From positions 186,001 through 250,000 of the forward strand of contig NZ_JAERRG010000004.1 in the NCBI RefSeq assembly GCF_016741935.1: 64,000 bases of DNA, written 5' to 3'. Shown here piece after piece: positions 1-8,773 of this stretch; the stretch's first letter is position 1; each line of letters begins with the position of its first letter. Both the position numbers and the translations under genes were made by a program. Under the pieces are notes generated by a model, which searched no databases, had not been told where the DNA came from, and saw nothing but the letters and a program-made list of their open reading frames with translations. Source of the stretch: Streptomyces endocoffeicus (GTDB lineage: Bacteria > Actinomycetota > Actinomycetes > Streptomycetales > Streptomycetaceae).

Positions 1-946
1 AGCCCAGCCGCCCCTGCAGCGGGATCTCGTCCAGCTTGACGACCGCGCCGTCGATCTCGTGCTCCACCGAGTGCCGGTGCTCGCTCTCGCCGTAGTACGC
101 GATGTACTCGCGCACGCCCTCGATCGAGTCCACCACCGAGAAGTGGGCGGCGGTGGGCAGCCCCCACTCGTGCAGCAGCTCGTACGCCTGCGAAAGCCGG
201 TCGATGTCGAAGCCCTCGCGCGCCCCGATGCCGTGCACCACCATGTCCAGCGGCCGGGACGCGGTGATCTTCGGGTCCTTCTGGCGCAGCGAACCCGCCG
301 CCGCGTTCCGGGGGTTGGCGAAGGGCGGCTTGCCCGCCTCCACCAGCCCGGCGTTCAGCTCCTCGAACCGCTCACGGGGCAGGAAGACCTCGCCGCGCAC
401 CTCCACCAGCGCCGGAACGCGGTCGCCCGTCAGCCGGTTGGGGATCTTGGCGATCGTCCGCACATTGGGCGTGATGTCCTCGCCGGTGCGGCCGTCGCCA
501 CGGGTCGCGGCTCGGGTCAGCCGCCCCTGCTCATAGGTGAGGTTGACCGCGAGGCCGTCCACCTTCAGCTCGCACAGGAAGTGGTACGAGCCGCTGCCCA
601 GCTCCTTGGCGATGCGGTCCGCCCAGCCGGCCAGCTCCTCGTCGTCGAAGGCGTTGTCCAGGCTGAGCATCCGCTCGCGGTGCTCGACCTCGGAGAACGC
701 CGTGCCGGCAAAAGCAGCCTCGTACGCCCCCGCGACCTTCTGGGTCGGCGAATCCGGCGTACGGAGCGTGGGATGCCCCTCCTCCAGCGCCTCCAGCTCG
801 CGCATGAGCTTGTCGAACTCGGCGTCACTGACGACCGGCGCGTCCTTCACGTAGTACCGGAAGCGGTGCTCCTCGATCTGCTCAGCGAGCCTGGCGTGCC
901 TCTCCCGCACCTCGGCGGGGACCTTCGACTGCTGTTCGCCGGCCAC
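1..946 (-). CDS. ligA: NAD-dependent DNA ligase LigA (N-terminal part, 3' end outside window)
   Basis: NAD+-dependent ligase that seals nicks in replication and repair. About 315 codons are visible and the gene runs off the left edge. The adenylation domain is recognisable: the N-terminal NAD-binding Ia region (around YYVKDAPVVSDAEFD) and the active-site lysine in the motif KVDG near residue 128, with downstream NAD-contact motifs (RGEVF, NPRNAAAGSLRQ). The GTG start at 946 is preceded by GGGAGG at good spacing. Its start lies 15 bases after the stop of the MetE-like gene, so the two are probably cotranscribed. The zinc finger, HhH and BRCT domains would lie beyond the edge. Confidence 0.96.
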   Translation of the reverse strand, partial: MAGEQQSKVPAEVRERHARLAEQIEEHRFRYYVKDAPVVSDAEFDKLMRELEALEEGHPTLRTPDSPTQKVAGAYEAAFAGTAFSEVEHRERMLSLDNAFDDEELAGWADRIAKELGSGSYHFLCELKVDGLAVNLTYEQGRLTRAATRGDGRTGEDITPNVRTIAKIPNRLTGDRVPALVEVRGEVFLPRERFEELNAGLVEAGKPPFANPRNAAAGSLRQKDPKITASRPLDMVVHGIGAREGFDIDRLSQAYELLHEWGLPTAAHFSVVDSIEGVREYIAYYGESEHRHSVEHEIDGAVVKLDEIPLQGRLG

Positions 947-961
947 CGTGTCGTCCTCCCG

Positions 962-1978
962 TTACTCAGGGTTGTCCGCGAGCGATCTCGCCGCCCGGAC
1001 GCAATGGGCCAGCGCGGCGCGGGCGTACCCGGGCGAGGCGCCCGCGAGCCCGCACGACGGGGTGATCACCACCGACTCCGCGAGAGTCGCCGGTGCCAGC
1101 CCCAGCCTGCGCCACAGCGTCCTGACACCCCTGACGCTACCGGCAGGGTCCGACAATGGGGTGTCGGTGCCGGGTACCGCGCCGATGAGGAGCGCCGTAC
1201 CGCCTTCCACGGCTTCTCCGATCGCTTCCTCCTCACCCTCCGTGAGCAGCGACAGATCGAAGGAGATCCCCGCGACGCCCGCGCGCCGCAGCAGCCCGAA
1301 CGGCACGGCCGGCGCGCACGAGTGCACCACCACCGGCCCGTCGGCCGCCTCCACCAGGGTCCGCAGCGCGCCCTCGACCACGCCCCGGTCCACGGCCCCG
1401 TGGGTGCGGTAGCCGCTCGCCGTACGGACGCTCCCGCGCAGCACCGACGTCAGCGACGGCTCGTCGAGCTGGAGCACCACCTCGGCGCCCGGCACCCGGC
1501 GGCGCACCTCCGCCAGATGGGCGCGCACGCCCTCGGCGAGCGAGGCCGTGAGGTCCCGGCAGGCGCCCGGGTCGCTCAGCGCGGCCTCGCCGCCGCGCAG
1601 TTCGAGGGAGGCGGCCAGGGTCCAGGGCCCGACGGCCGACACCTTGAGCGCGCCCCGATGCCCCTGGGTGAACTCCTCCAGCGCGTCCAGGTCCTCGCCC
1701 AGCCAGGAGCGGGCCCGCCGGGTGTCCCGGCCCGGCCGGTCACTGATCCGCCAGCCGCTGGGCTCGACATGCGCGTACAGCTCGATCAGCATTCCGGCGG
1801 TGCGCCCGATCATGTCCGCGCCGGGCCCGCGCGCGGGCAGCTCCGGAAGGTACGGCAGTGCCTCCAGCGAGCCGGTGACGGTCTTCGCGGCCTCCCGCGC
1901 GTCGCCGCCCGGCATCGATCCGACGCCGCTTGCCGCTCCGCGGGGCCATGGGTGGTGGGTTGTGGTCTTCTCGCTCAC
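962..1978 (-). CDS. MetE-like cobalamin-independent methionine synthase (C-terminal-domain type)
   Basis: 338 residues, matching only the catalytic C-terminal half of MetE. Putative zinc/thiolate ligands are visible: HSCAP, QLDEPS and PSCGLAG supply His, Cys, Glu and Cys, and an N-terminal GVGSMPG stretch is typical of these short homologues. It presumably transfers a methyl group to a thiol, but the methyl donor and acceptor of the short actinobacterial forms are not settled. I chose the GTG at 1978 because it gives the family N-terminus; the frame stays open to an ATG at 2047, but the extra residues (repeated SGHP) look non-coding. It sits directly upstream of ligA. Confidence 0.85.
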   Translation of the reverse strand: MSEKTTTHHPWPRGAASGVGSMPGGDAREAAKTVTGSLEALPYLPELPARGPGADMIGRTAGMLIELYAHVEPSGWRISDRPGRDTRRARSWLGEDLDALEEFTQGHRGALKVSAVGPWTLAASLELRGGEAALSDPGACRDLTASLAEGVRAHLAEVRRRVPGAEVVLQLDEPSLTSVLRGSVRTASGYRTHGAVDRGVVEGALRTLVEAADGPVVVHSCAPAVPFGLLRRAGVAGISFDLSLLTEGEEEAIGEAVEGGTALLIGAVPGTDTPLSDPAGSVRGVRTLWRRLGLAPATLAESVVITPSCGLAGASPGYARAALAHCVRAARSLADNPE

Positions 1979-2134
1979 CAGCGAAAGGGTAAGCGGTCCG
2001 CTGGGGTGGCCCGAGATTCCGGGGTGCCCCGAGATGCGATCGGTCATCTGCGGCGCCGTTGTGGCTGAGCGCGCCGTTCCTCGCGCCCCTGCGGGGCGCC
2101 TCCGAACCGCAGCCCCCGCCGCCGCCGAGATGGC

Positions 2135-2824
2135 TCAGCCTCGTGGGCGGATCTGGAGGTCGGTGATCTCGGCGTCGTGCGGCAGGTCGAGCGCGGTCAG
2201 GATGGTCGTCGCCACGGTCTCGGGCGCGATCCAGCGCTCCGCGTCGTACTCCTTGCCCTCCTGCTGGTGCACCTTCACCTGCATCGGGGTGGCCGTGCGC
2301 CCCGGGTAGACCGTGGTCACCCGGACGCCGTTGCCGCTCTCCTCCCAGCGCAGCGCGTCGGCCAGCGCCTTGAGCCCGTGCTTGCTGGCGGCGTACGCGG
2401 CCCACTGGGCGTTGGCGCGCAGCCCGGCGCCGGAGTTGACGAAGACGACATGCCCCTGGGCGAGCCGCAGCTGCGGCAGCAGCAGCCGGGTCAGCTCGGC
2501 GGGCGCCACGAGGTTGGCGGCGAGCTGGCGGTTCCACGCCTTCGGGGTCAGCTCCCCGACCTCGCCCAGATCGACCACTCCGGCGATGTGCAGCAGCGAG
2601 TCCAGCCGGTCGGGCAGCGTCTGATGGCCCAGCGCCCAGGACAGCCGGTCCGGGTCGGCCAGGTCGCCGACGACCGTCCGCACCCCCGGGAACCGCTCCG
2701 CCAGCTCCTTCGCCCGCCCGGCGTCCCGCGCGAGCAGCCACAGCTCGTCGCCGCGCTCGGCCAGCCGCTCGGTGACCGCCGCGCCGATGCCCGAGCCTGC
2801 CCCAGTGATCAGATGCGTTCCCAT
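2135..2824 (-). CDS. SDR family oxidoreductase
   Basis: Short-chain dehydrogenase/reductase of 229 residues, close to the classical length. It has the N-terminal dinucleotide-binding motif TGAGSGIG, the acidic GDLADP segment, the catalytic Ser in FVNSGAG, and the YxxxK pair in YAASKHGLK, followed by the YPGRTATPM motif. A Rossmann-fold NAD(P)H-dependent carbonyl or alcohol oxidoreductase is certain as a family, but the substrate cannot be read from sequence. It is on the same strand as the MetE-like gene and ligA, about 150 bases upstream of the MetE-like gene, so it may belong to the same transcription unit. Confidence 0.9.
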   Translation of the reverse strand: MGTHLITGAGSGIGAAVTERLAERGDELWLLARDAGRAKELAERFPGVRTVVGDLADPDRLSWALGHQTLPDRLDSLLHIAGVVDLGEVGELTPKAWNRQLAANLVAPAELTRLLLPQLRLAQGHVVFVNSGAGLRANAQWAAYAASKHGLKALADALRWEESGNGVRVTTVYPGRTATPMQVKVHQQEGKEYDAERWIAPETVATTILTALDLPHDAEITDLQIRPRG

Positions 2825-2999
2825 GCTCCCCAGCTTGCCTCACCGACGGACGCGCCCCGCCGACGGTCCGGGCTTGGCGCGATCCCATGCCAGAAACCCG
2901 CGCGGACTTCCCGCCGGGCGCTCCCATCCTGTAACGGGCGCGGCGCTCACTGTAACGGGGCCAGGGTGGTGTGGCGCGGGAGTCCGGCGCTCCGGAGGA

Positions 3000-3476
3000 T
3001 CAGGCGGCGAGGGCCGGAACCGGTGCCGGCGGCGGCCCGCCGCAGGACAACTCGAACCACAGCGTCTTGCCGCCGAGGCCGAACGGCTCTTCTCCGATGG
3101 CACAGCCGCCCCAGCGGTCGGCGAGGACGTCAAGCATGAACAGGCCGCGCCCCTTCTCCAACTCGGTCGACACCGACTCCGCCGACGGCTTCAGTGGCTC
3201 GGGCAGTTCGGGGTTGGTGTCCGTGACGCTGATCCGGAGGACGGGGTGCATCCAGAGCAGGCGCACGGAGGCCCAGTTGTCGGAGTAGCGGACGGAGTTG
3301 GTGGTCAGCTCGGACGTTAACAACGCGGCCCGCTCGATGAGTTCACGCAGGCCGTGCGCGGTCAGCACGGCGCGCAGAGTAGCCCGGACGATCCCCGGGC
3401 CGCGCGGGTCACGGGGGAAGCGGAGTTCGTACTCCCAGGGCTCGGTGAACAGCAGCGGCGGCGGAAACGGGGTCAC
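3000..3476 (-). CDS. ATP-binding protein, RsbW/SpoIIAB-like (HATPase_c)
   Basis: 158 residues with a GHKL ATPase fold of the anti-sigma-factor/serine-kinase type common in Streptomyces. The N-box is visible in LLTSELTTNSVRYS, followed by the G1 region (VTDTNPELP) and the G2 glycine-rich loop KGRGLFMLDVLADRWG. Start chosen at the GTG at 3476, preceded by GGAGGTG; the frame continues upstream to 3701 but that extension overlaps the divergent XRE gene and is arginine-rich non-coding sequence. It lies divergently next to an XRE-DUF5753/DUF397 pair, a standard arrangement in this genus. The partner protein is unknown. Confidence 0.85.
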   Translation of the reverse strand: MTPFPPPLLFTEPWEYELRFPRDPRGPGIVRATLRAVLTAHGLRELIERAALLTSELTTNSVRYSDNWASVRLLWMHPVLRISVTDTNPELPEPLKPSAESVSTELEKGRGLFMLDVLADRWGGCAIGEEPFGLGGKTLWFELSCGGPPPAPVPALAA

Positions 3477-3699
3477 GCGGCACCTCCGGTGCGGGGTTTT
3501 CGATCGCGGTACGAGGGTGTGTTCGTGGTCGCCGCCACCCGCTCGTTGGAGCGAGAAGCGGGTGGCTTGCCTCACAAACGTAGAGCATCGTGAGTAACTT
3601 ATGAGTCGACAAACACGAATGAGTGAATCCGTGCTTGGCTCACTAGACCGCCTCTTGGCACCCCTGCCAGACTGACGCCGCGTAACAGAAAGAGGTCCC

Positions 3700-4554
3700 A
3701 TGTCACCAAGAAGCGCTCCGACTTGCGGTCAGCGCCGCCTCGCGACAGAACTCCGACGCATGCGCGAACAGGCAGGGATCTCCATCCAGCAAGCCGCCGC
3801 CATGCTCGGCGCCGACCGGACAATGATCTCCAACGTGGAGGCGGCGCGGACGAGACTGAGCGAAGAACGGGTCCGCCAACTGGCTTGCAATTACGGATGC
3901 GCCGATGAAGCACTCGTCAGTGCGTTGGCATCGATGACAGGAAGCCGTCGGAACGACCACTGGTGGCAGGAATACAAGGGAAAGCTACCGGACGGGTTCC
4001 TGGACATCTCCGAGATCGAGAACTACGCCACACGCATCCGTACGGCACAGACGGTGCACCTTCCGGGACTGTTGCAGACCGAAGATCATGCACGGGCACT
4101 CTTCGATCTCGTGGTCCCCAAACTGCCGCGTCTGGAGATTGAGCTACGCGTCGCGCACCGTCTTGCCCGTCAAGGCATCTTCGACCGAGAGCATCCCACC
4201 CCGTACGTTGGCATCATCCACGAGGCGGCGCTGCGCATGCAGTTCGGCGGGCCAGAAGTGGCTCGGTCGCAGCTTGAGTACCTGGCCGACTCTGCCAGCC
4301 GCGACAACATCACACTGCTGGTCATTCCGTTCAGCGCGGGCAGCTTTCACGGCGCCGGACAGTCCGTCCTCTACGCAGAGGGGGCCGTCCCTCAACTCGA
4401 CACGGTTCAACTGGACTCGGCGTACGGCCCCCACTTCGTTGACTCCCCCACTCCAATCGCCAACTATCGTGCACTGCTGGACCTGATGGAGGGGTCCGCG
4501 CTTCCCGCCGACGAGTCGCAGAAGCTCATCCGCTCCATCGCCCGTGAGATGTGA
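3700..4554 (+). CDS. Helix-turn-helix regulator with DUF5753 (Scr1-type)
   Basis: 284 residues. Residues about 10-70 form an XRE-type helix-turn-helix (RRMREQAGISIQQAAAMLGADRTMISNVE). The rest is the DUF5753 domain with typical segments: the aromatic DHWWQEYKGK region, LPGLLQTEDHARAL, and RQGIFD. These proteins work as DNA-binding partners of small DUF397 proteins, and one follows 12 bases downstream. Base composition is less GC-rich than the neighbours. The arrangement (ATPase, XRE, DUF397) suggests a developmental or signalling regulatory cassette; a toxin-antitoxin role has been proposed for the family but cannot be decided here. Confidence 0.88.
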   Translation: MSPRSAPTCGQRRLATELRRMREQAGISIQQAAAMLGADRTMISNVEAARTRLSEERVRQLACNYGCADEALVSALASMTGSRRNDHWWQEYKGKLPDGFLDISEIENYATRIRTAQTVHLPGLLQTEDHARALFDLVVPKLPRLEIELRVAHRLARQGIFDREHPTPYVGIIHEAALRMQFGGPEVARSQLEYLADSASRDNITLLVIPFSAGSFHGAGQSVLYAEGAVPQLDTVQLDSAYGPHFVDSPTPIANYRALLDLMEGSALPADESQKLIRSIAREM

Positions 4555-4566
4555 GAGGAGCCGTCA

Positions 4567-4764
4567 GTGCACGAGCACACCTGGCAGCGGTCGTCCTTCT
4601 GCGGCGGCGGCGGCAACAACTGCATAGAGGTCGCCGCCGACGACAGTGGCATAGCCATCCGGGAGAGTTTGGAACCCGGCGCCGTTCTCCATACCGACAG
4701 GGTCGCGCTCCGCACGTTCATCTGCGGCGTCAAGCGCGGGCACTTTGACCGGTTGCCGAACTGA
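4567..4764 (+). CDS. DUF397 domain protein
   Basis: 65 residues starting with GTG 12 bases after the XRE-DUF5753 stop, with a GAGGAG ribosome site covering the end of that gene. The DUF397 pattern is clear: WQRSSFCGGGGNNCIEVA, then IAIRES, then a C-terminal RTFICGVKRGHFD. In the family the W-x-(K/R)-S-S-(Y/F) core and the N/C pair are conserved. It is the small partner of the upstream regulator and a second pair of the same type lies at 49812-50857 on the other strand. Confidence 0.85.
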   Translation: MHEHTWQRSSFCGGGGNNCIEVAADDSGIAIRESLEPGAVLHTDRVALRTFICGVKRGHFDRLPN

Positions 4765-4904
4765 CACGTGGCTGCCGGAGTGTGCGACGGTCAGACCGGC
4801 CTACGCACCGGATATCCCTGGCACCCCCAGATACCCGCAGGCAGTACCCGGGCACCGCGCGGTGAGCGCGATGCCGCGGATGCATGCCTCCAGCGGTACC
4901 CGCG

Positions 4905-5438
4905 TCAGACGGACTCCAGATACGTCATGGCCTCCGCCCCGTTCTCCGCGAAGAAGACCAGCTCGCTCAGCGGCCGGGGCAGGAACCCCTCCTCCTCCAT
5001 CCGCTGGAACTGCTGCTTCAGGCCGTCGTAGAACCCCGCCGCGTTGAGCAGCACTACCGGCTTGATGTGCAGTCCGTGCTTCTTCAGCTCCAGGATCTCG
5101 GTGGCCTCGTCCAGCGTCCCGGTACCGCCGACCATGATCACGACGGCGTCGGCGCGGGCGAGCAGCTGCGCCTTGCGCTCGGCGAGGTCCTTGGCGATCA
5201 CCATCTCGTCGGCGTTCTCCCGGGCCTTGGCGGCGAGGAACTCCACCGAGATCCCGACCAGCCGCCCCCCGTGCTCCTGCACCCCGTCCGCCATCACCTT
5301 CATCAGCCCGACGTCGGACCCGCCCCAGACCAGCGTGTGCCCGCCCTTGCCGATCAGCTCGGCGAATTCGCGGGCGGGGGCGGTGTAACGGTCGTCGAGG
5401 TCGGCGGCGGAGCAGAAGACGCAGATATTCATGCGCAT
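4905..5438 (-). CDS. LOG family protein (TIGR00730, cytokinin riboside 5'-monophosphate phosphoribohydrolase type)
   Basis: 177 residues with a Rossmann-like lysine-decarboxylase-like fold. The LOG signature is present as GGTGTLDE near residues 104-111, preceded by the DLAERKAQL segment that supplies the Arg of the PGGxGT...E active site. Family members cleave N6-substituted adenosine monophosphate or related nucleotides to the free base. Start at the ATG at 5438 (MRMNICVFCSA); a second in-frame ATG follows two codons later. The open frame continues far upstream into the GC-rich repeat, but that part is not coding. It is isolated between convergent genes. Confidence 0.88.
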   Translation of the reverse strand: MRMNICVFCSAADLDDRYTAPAREFAELIGKGGHTLVWGGSDVGLMKVMADGVQEHGGRLVGISVEFLAAKARENADEMVIAKDLAERKAQLLARADAVVIMVGGTGTLDEATEILELKKHGLHIKPVVLLNAAGFYDGLKQQFQRMEEEGFLPRPLSELVFFAENGAEAMTYLESV

Positions 5439-5525
5439 CACTTTACGAGCCGGGTCGGACACCCTCGCTGCCTCGCGCCACGGGTCGCGCCGTGCGGCGG
5501 ATCTTTCCCCTCCCCACCCCTTCCC

Positions 5526-5755
5526 GTAACCAGGGGCTCCGCCCCTGGACCCCGTGGCCCGGGGGCCAAGCCCCTGCCACGCGGCGCAGCCGCATACCGA
5601 TGCGGCGGGAAGGGGCGGAGCCCGGATTCCAGGGTCTGGGGCAAGGCCCGTTTCGGAGTCTGGGGCAGAACCCGTTTCGGGGCTCGGGGCAGAGCCCCGC
5701 CCCGGTTTCGGGGTCTGGGGCAGGGCCCCAGTTTCGGGGAGGGGCGGGGCGGGGA
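5526..5755. repeat. GC-rich inverted/tandem intergenic repeat element
   Basis: The 380-base gap between the LOG gene and the glycosyltransferase is filled with short hairpins (GGGGCTCCGCCCC type) and three near-tandem units of about 24 bases containing CCCGTTTCGG-GTCTGGGGCAG. The same sequence family recurs, in the other orientation, at 18886-18975. These are the dispersed Streptomyces intergenic repeats usually found between convergent genes; here both neighbours converge, so terminator function is plausible. Confidence 0.6.
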
Positions 5756-5818
5756 GCAGCCCGCCGCAGGCGTCAAGACCCGCCGGGCCCCCTGGACGCC
5801 CTGTCGCCGCGCCCGGCC

Positions 5819-7036
5819 TTACCCCCTGCCCACCACGCCGATGTGGGTCAGCACCGCCGCGGCGCCGTCCTCCGCGCCGATCGCGCCGGCGAGCTCGGCC
5901 GCCCGGCGGCGGGGGGCGGGTTCGGTCAGGCAGGTCGTGATCGCCGCGGCGAGGGATTCGGCGGTGAGCGTGTCGAGCGGCAGCGGCCGGGGCGCGACGC
6001 CGAGTTGGTGGAGGCGCGCTGCCCAGAACGGCTGGTCGGCCATGGCGGGCACCGGCACCGCGGGGACCCCGGCGCGCAGTCCGGCCGCCGTGGTGCCCGC
6101 CCCGGCGTGGTGGACGACGGCGGCGGTGCGCGGGAACAGCCAGTCGTGCGGGACGTCGCCGATCGCCAGGACGTCGTCCCCGGTCGCCGTCAGCCCGGCC
6201 CATCCCGCCTGCACCACCGCACGTACCCCCGTCCGGGCCACCGCCGCCGTCACCAGCTCGCCCAGCCGCTCGCCCTCGCCCGGCGCCATGCTGCCGAACC
6301 CGATGAACACCGGCGGCGGACCGGCCTGGAGGAAGTCGGCCAGCTCGGCCGTGGGCCGCCAGTCCCGGGGCCGGGCGGGCCACCAGTAGCCCGCGACCTC
6401 GACCCCGGACGGCCAGTCCGCCGGACGCGGTACGACCAGCGGGCTGAAGCCGTGGAAGACGGGCCGGAGGTCCGCTCCCGTCGTCCGCGAGGTGGCGGGC
6501 GGCAGCCCGAGCCGGGTGCGCAGCCCCGCCACGGCGTCCGCCTGGAGCGCTCCGGCGTCCGCCAGCAGCCGCTGCCCCGCCGCCAGATTGCCGTCCGGCC
6601 CGAGGTCCTCGGTGCCCGTCGCACCGGCCGGCGGGAACTCCCTTGTGGCACAGACCGGTGCGAGGAAGGTGCCGATGACGGGGGCGCCCGACGCCTCACC
6701 GGCCGCCCGGCTGAGCGCCGCCGGGCCGAACGCGGTGAGCACCAGGTCGGCCCCGTCCGCCACCGCCGCCGCCACCCCGTCGGCGAGCCGGTCCAGGAAC
6801 GCCGCCATCGCCGCCCGTGCCTCCTCCCACGAGGCCGCCCGCGCCCTGGCGCGGATCAACTCCCGTGGATCGCCGGGCAGCGGCCGGTGGTCCAGGCCGC
6901 ATCCGTCGAGGAGCCCGGCGAAGGGCGGGTGCGCGGCCACGGTCACCTCATGACCGGCCTCCAGCAGGCGCCGCCCCAGGCCCGTGTACGGGGCGACGTC
7001 CCCGCGCGAACCGGCGGCCACGATCAGAATCCGCAT
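5819..7036 (-). CDS. GT1 family (MGT-type) glycosyltransferase
   Basis: 405 residues, GT-B fold, of the class that glycosylates macrolides, rifamycins and similar small molecules. The N-terminus MRILIVAAGSRGDVAPYTGLG is the acceptor-side Rossmann start with the usual GDVxP motif, and the C-terminal donor signature is present as HHAGAGTTAAGLRAGVPAVP followed by DQPFWAARLHQLGV. Start at ATG 7036 with GAGGAGG upstream. It is divergent from a MerR-family gene 130 bases away, so induction by a small-molecule ligand and a role in drug inactivation is a reasonable inference; the substrate is unknown. Confidence 0.9.
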   Translation of the reverse strand: MRILIVAAGSRGDVAPYTGLGRRLLEAGHEVTVAAHPPFAGLLDGCGLDHRPLPGDPRELIRARARAASWEEARAAMAAFLDRLADGVAAAVADGADLVLTAFGPAALSRAAGEASGAPVIGTFLAPVCATREFPPAGATGTEDLGPDGNLAAGQRLLADAGALQADAVAGLRTRLGLPPATSRTTGADLRPVFHGFSPLVVPRPADWPSGVEVAGYWWPARPRDWRPTAELADFLQAGPPPVFIGFGSMAPGEGERLGELVTAAVARTGVRAVVQAGWAGLTATGDDVLAIGDVPHDWLFPRTAAVVHHAGAGTTAAGLRAGVPAVPVPAMADQPFWAARLHQLGVAPRPLPLDTLTAESLAAAITTCLTEPAPRRRAAELAGAIGAEDGAAAVLTHIGVVGRG

Positions 7037-7099
7037 GTGCTGACCCTCCTCGGCGAGTGCCGCCCGGCGCATACTCGGACGACGGCGTTCGCCACGGAC

Positions 7100-7132
7100 G
7101 CTAAGGGCTCCTGCGCGGTGGAGGTTCAAGCG
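7100..7132. promoter_or_regulatory. Candidate MerR-type operator between divergent GT and regulator
   Basis: The 129-base gap between the two divergent genes contains an imperfect dyad around GCTCC...GGAG (about 7107-7124), with arms CTAAGG and TTCAAG outside. MerR proteins usually act on a dyad in a long-spacer promoter. The assignment is inference from position and symmetry only. Confidence 0.3.
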
Positions 7133-7165
7133 GCTGTGACCGGCGGCACACGAGGCGGGAACACG

Positions 7166-8119
7166 GTGGGCATCGGCGAGTTGGCCACGCGTACCGGACT
7201 GCCGGTGAAGACCATCCGCTACTACTCGGACATCGGGCTGCTGCCCGAGTGCGGGCGCAGCCCGGGCGGCCATCGCAGATACGCCGCGGACGCGCTGCCC
7301 CGGCTCCGGCAGATCCAGCGCCTGCGTGCGCTCGGCACTCCGATCGCCGCGATCGCCGCGGTCATGGCGGGGGAACGCTCACTGGCCGAACTCGTCACCC
7401 GCGAACTGGACGCGGTCCAGGAGCAGTTGCGCGAGGCGACCTGGCGCCGGGAGGTGTTCCGCGCGCTGGACGACTGCCCCGGGCCGGAGCGGCCGCGCCG
7501 CCTCGCCCTGCTCGCCGGGGTGGGCAGCCCGGACGACGCCCACGACCGGCTGGTGCGGTACTGGCACTGGGCGCTTCCGGCGGACCTGCCGCACCGGCTG
7601 GCCCAGGCCGTCATCGACGGGGCGGTGCCCGCGCCACCGGCCGCCCCGACCACCGCGAACGTCCTCGCCTACGCCGAACTCCACGCCGTGGCCACCGCCG
7701 AGGACCGGCGCCGCCAACCCCAGCCCCACCAGGTGGGCGACGTCGCGTCGTTCTACGCCGGTCTCCTGGACGCCTACGGGCTGGCGGGCGAGGCTCTGGT
7801 CTCCGGCCGCCCGGACCTGCGCGCCCAAGCGCTCGACCACTTCGTACGCGCCTACGCCCGCATCGGCGGCCATGACGACACACCGGCGTTCCGGGCGCGG
7901 CTGCGCGCCCGGTTCCGCCGGGGAACGCGCGCCGGTTCGTTCTCGCTGCGCTACTGGCGACAGGCCCTCGCCATCACCGGCGAGACCCCTCCGCCATCCG
8001 CGACCTCCGGCCAGGGGCACCTCGCGGCACCACTCGCCGCCCTGCACCACCAGGTCGCGGGCCTCCCGCTGAGCGCGAACACCCGGCGGGGTCACACCCG
8101 GCGCGGGATCAGCGGGTGA
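7166..8119 (+). CDS. MerR family transcriptional regulator
   Basis: 317 residues. The N-terminal winged helix is typical: IGELATRTGLPVKTIRYYSD, then GRSPGGHRRYAADALPRL and the LRALGTPI segment leading into the coiled dimer helix. The C-terminal 200 residues form an all-helical ligand-type domain that I do not recognise. I chose the GTG at 7166 because family proteins begin just before IGEL; in-frame GTGs at 7118 and 7136 are possible but would overlap the presumed operator. The last codons run into a duplicated block: the stop at 8117-8119 lies inside sequence copied from the 3' end of the betaine methyltransferase gene. Confidence 0.88.
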   Translation: MGIGELATRTGLPVKTIRYYSDIGLLPECGRSPGGHRRYAADALPRLRQIQRLRALGTPIAAIAAVMAGERSLAELVTRELDAVQEQLREATWRREVFRALDDCPGPERPRRLALLAGVGSPDDAHDRLVRYWHWALPADLPHRLAQAVIDGAVPAPPAAPTTANVLAYAELHAVATAEDRRRQPQPHQVGDVASFYAGLLDAYGLAGEALVSGRPDLRAQALDHFVRAYARIGGHDDTPAFRARLRARFRRGTRAGSFSLRYWRQALAITGETPPPSATSGQGHLAAPLAALHHQVAGLPLSANTRRGHTRRGISG

Positions 8120-8773
8120 AGTGGGAGATGCCCCAGGTCACATGGCGGTTACTACCGCCCTCGACCCAGTTGCTCTGCCCCTTCTTCATATGGGTGAGGT
8201 AGTCGGCGCTGACCTGGTCCGTCAGGCCGTCCGCCTCCTGGCGCCAGGTTTCCTCCAGGGGGCGGCCTCCTCCAGGGGGCGGGCGCGGTTGCCGCTGTGC
8301 AGGAACGCGTCCTGGGACCAGACGACGTCGACGCTGTCGTCCGGCAGCGGGATGGACTCGAAGGAGCCGTCCATCACCTCGATGGCCTCGGTCAGCCCGC
8401 GCTCGGCGTTCAGCGCGCGATGCCGCTCGTTCTCCACCTCGCTGAGGTTGAGCGCCATGACGCGGCAGCCGTACGTCTCGGCCAGATAGCGCGCCGAGCC
8501 GCCGAAGCCCGCTCCGAGGTCGAGGACGACGGAGGACTCCGTCAGGTCGAGCTGCCCGGCCATCCGGGCCACGGTGCGCCTGCTGGCCTCGGCGATCGGC
8601 TCGTCGGGCCGGTCGTAGATGCCGATGTGGATGTCCTCGCCGCCCCAGACGCTCCAGTAGAAGGCGTCGGCGTCCGCGGAGTTGTAGTAGTCGCGGGCGG
8701 TGCCCACGGCTCCCGAGTACTCCCCGTCCGCCGTGACCGAACCGATCGGGCCGACCGGCTCCTCCGTCGTGCG
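8110..8773 (-). pseudogene. Broken partial copy of the glycine-betaine methyltransferase gene
   Basis: This block repeats parts of the gene at 10080-11834. Its first 150 bases (8112-8258) match 10083-10229 with scattered substitutions, keeping the C-terminal codons but with stop TGA instead of TAA. About 217 bases are then missing, which is not a multiple of three, and an 18-base tandem copy of a CCTCCAGGGGGCGG stretch sits at the junction. From 8261 to 8773 it matches 10449-10961 with no difference I could find. The N-terminal methyltransferase domain is absent. It therefore encodes only a frameshifted piece of the second (dimethylglycine) methyltransferase domain and has no proper start. 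Confidence 0.9.

Noticed and set aside
59..2068. Long plus-strand open frame opposite ligA and the MetE-like gene (669 codons).
   Set aside because: It is the antisense shadow of two clear genes; long stop-free frames are expected opposite high-GC coding sequence, and its product is arginine/glutamine/leucine rich without domains.
4905..6383. A 492-residue fusion of the LOG-family protein with an upstream segment.
   Set aside because: The upstream part is antisense to the glycosyltransferase and GC-rich repeats; the LOG domain begins at its own ATG.
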